The notes under the pieces: generated by a model | Database searches by the model: none | The model's input: only the letters and a program-made list of their open reading frames with translations | Told to the model about the DNA's origin: nothing | Part shown: positions 5,359-5,428 of the stretch, piece after piece | How the letters are laid out: each line of letters begins with the position of its first letter | Numbering within the stretch: the first letter of the stretch is position 1 | Program-made: the position numbers and the translations under genes | Source: Cryomorphaceae bacterium | GTDB lineage: Bacteria; Bacteroidota; Bacteroidia; Flavobacteriales; Schleiferiaceae | Direction: 5' to 3' | Length of the DNA: 5,428 bases | Assembly (NCBI GenBank): GCA_013205365.1 | Contig: JABMNC010000104.1 | Coordinates: forward strand, 1-5,428

Positions 5359-5428
5359 CTTCTGTCTCTTAGTGACCCTGTTAGGATTGCTGCGCGTTCC
5401 TGGTGGGCTCCGAATTCCGAGACATGAA

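Larger units (their letters stand above)
5265..5428 (+). repeat. Structured tandem element, unit 2 (runs to the window end)
   Basis: Directly follows unit 1. Modules: terminator hairpin GGCCGCCC-A-GGGCGGCC (5265-5281) with T5; hairpin 2 with a longer stem, GGTTT (5291-5295) with AAACC (5329-5333) and AGGCC (5297-5301) with GGCCT (5323-5327), around the same TGGTGCG...CGCGCCA core; hairpin 3 CCCGCTGCA-C-TGCAGCGGG (5340-5358) after A6; then the long-range stem arm TGTCTC (5363-5368) with GAGACA (5419-5424). Bases 5334-5428 repeat 5166-5260 at an offset of 168 with a single difference (5344 C versus 5176 T). The unit lacks only its expected last four bases (GCCC), which would complete the arm starting GAA at 5426-5428. 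Confidence 0.8.

Noticed and set aside
5079..5428. CRISPR array or integron attC sites
   Set aside because: Only two units of about 170 bp, without regular short repeats and unique spacers. GTTAGGA only loosely fits the attC core GTTRRRY, no matching second core is present, and there is no cassette gene between copies.

Overview
The window looks like chromosomal DNA of a Bacteroidota member of moderate GC content. Three things point there: a TonB-dependent receptor of the compact type common in that phylum, a lipoprotein of Bacteroidota style (LTSC lipobox followed by a CSxxK...G.xVxF stretch), and start codons that mostly lack a Shine-Dalgarno sequence. I cannot name a genus. Four protein genes lie on the + strand, none on the - strand.

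Layout. 1-1260: a divalent anion:Na+ symporter (DASS/SLC13), cut at its 5' end by the window edge. 1335-2081: a lipoprotein with a low-complexity middle and a C-terminal membrane module resembling a diverged TM2 domain. 2104-2135: a candidate terminator. 2235-2315: a candidate 26-residue hydrophobic small protein whose stop overlaps the next start (ATGA). 2312-2995: a polytopic YwaF/TIGR02206/TMEM164-like membrane protein. 3102-5078: a TonB-dependent outer-membrane receptor, distantly BtuB-like, complete.

5079-5428 holds no gene but is the most unusual part. It consists of two tandem copies of a structured element, each about 165-186 bp, starting at the base after the receptor stop codon. Each copy has a GC-rich terminator hairpin with a T-run, a second hairpin, a third hairpin preceded by A6 (a terminator when read on the - strand), and a long-range stem enclosing about 50 nt. 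A 95-bp core is repeated with one substitution. The window stops about 4 nt before the second copy should end, so the array may continue beyond it, or the sequence may end at an unresolved repeat.

No common pathway joins the four genes. All act at the cell envelope (inner-membrane transport, lipoprotein, inner-membrane enzyme-like protein, outer-membrane uptake), but the gaps of 74, 230 and 106 bp argue for mostly separate transcription units. The exception is the small ORF, which may be translationally coupled to the YwaF-like gene.
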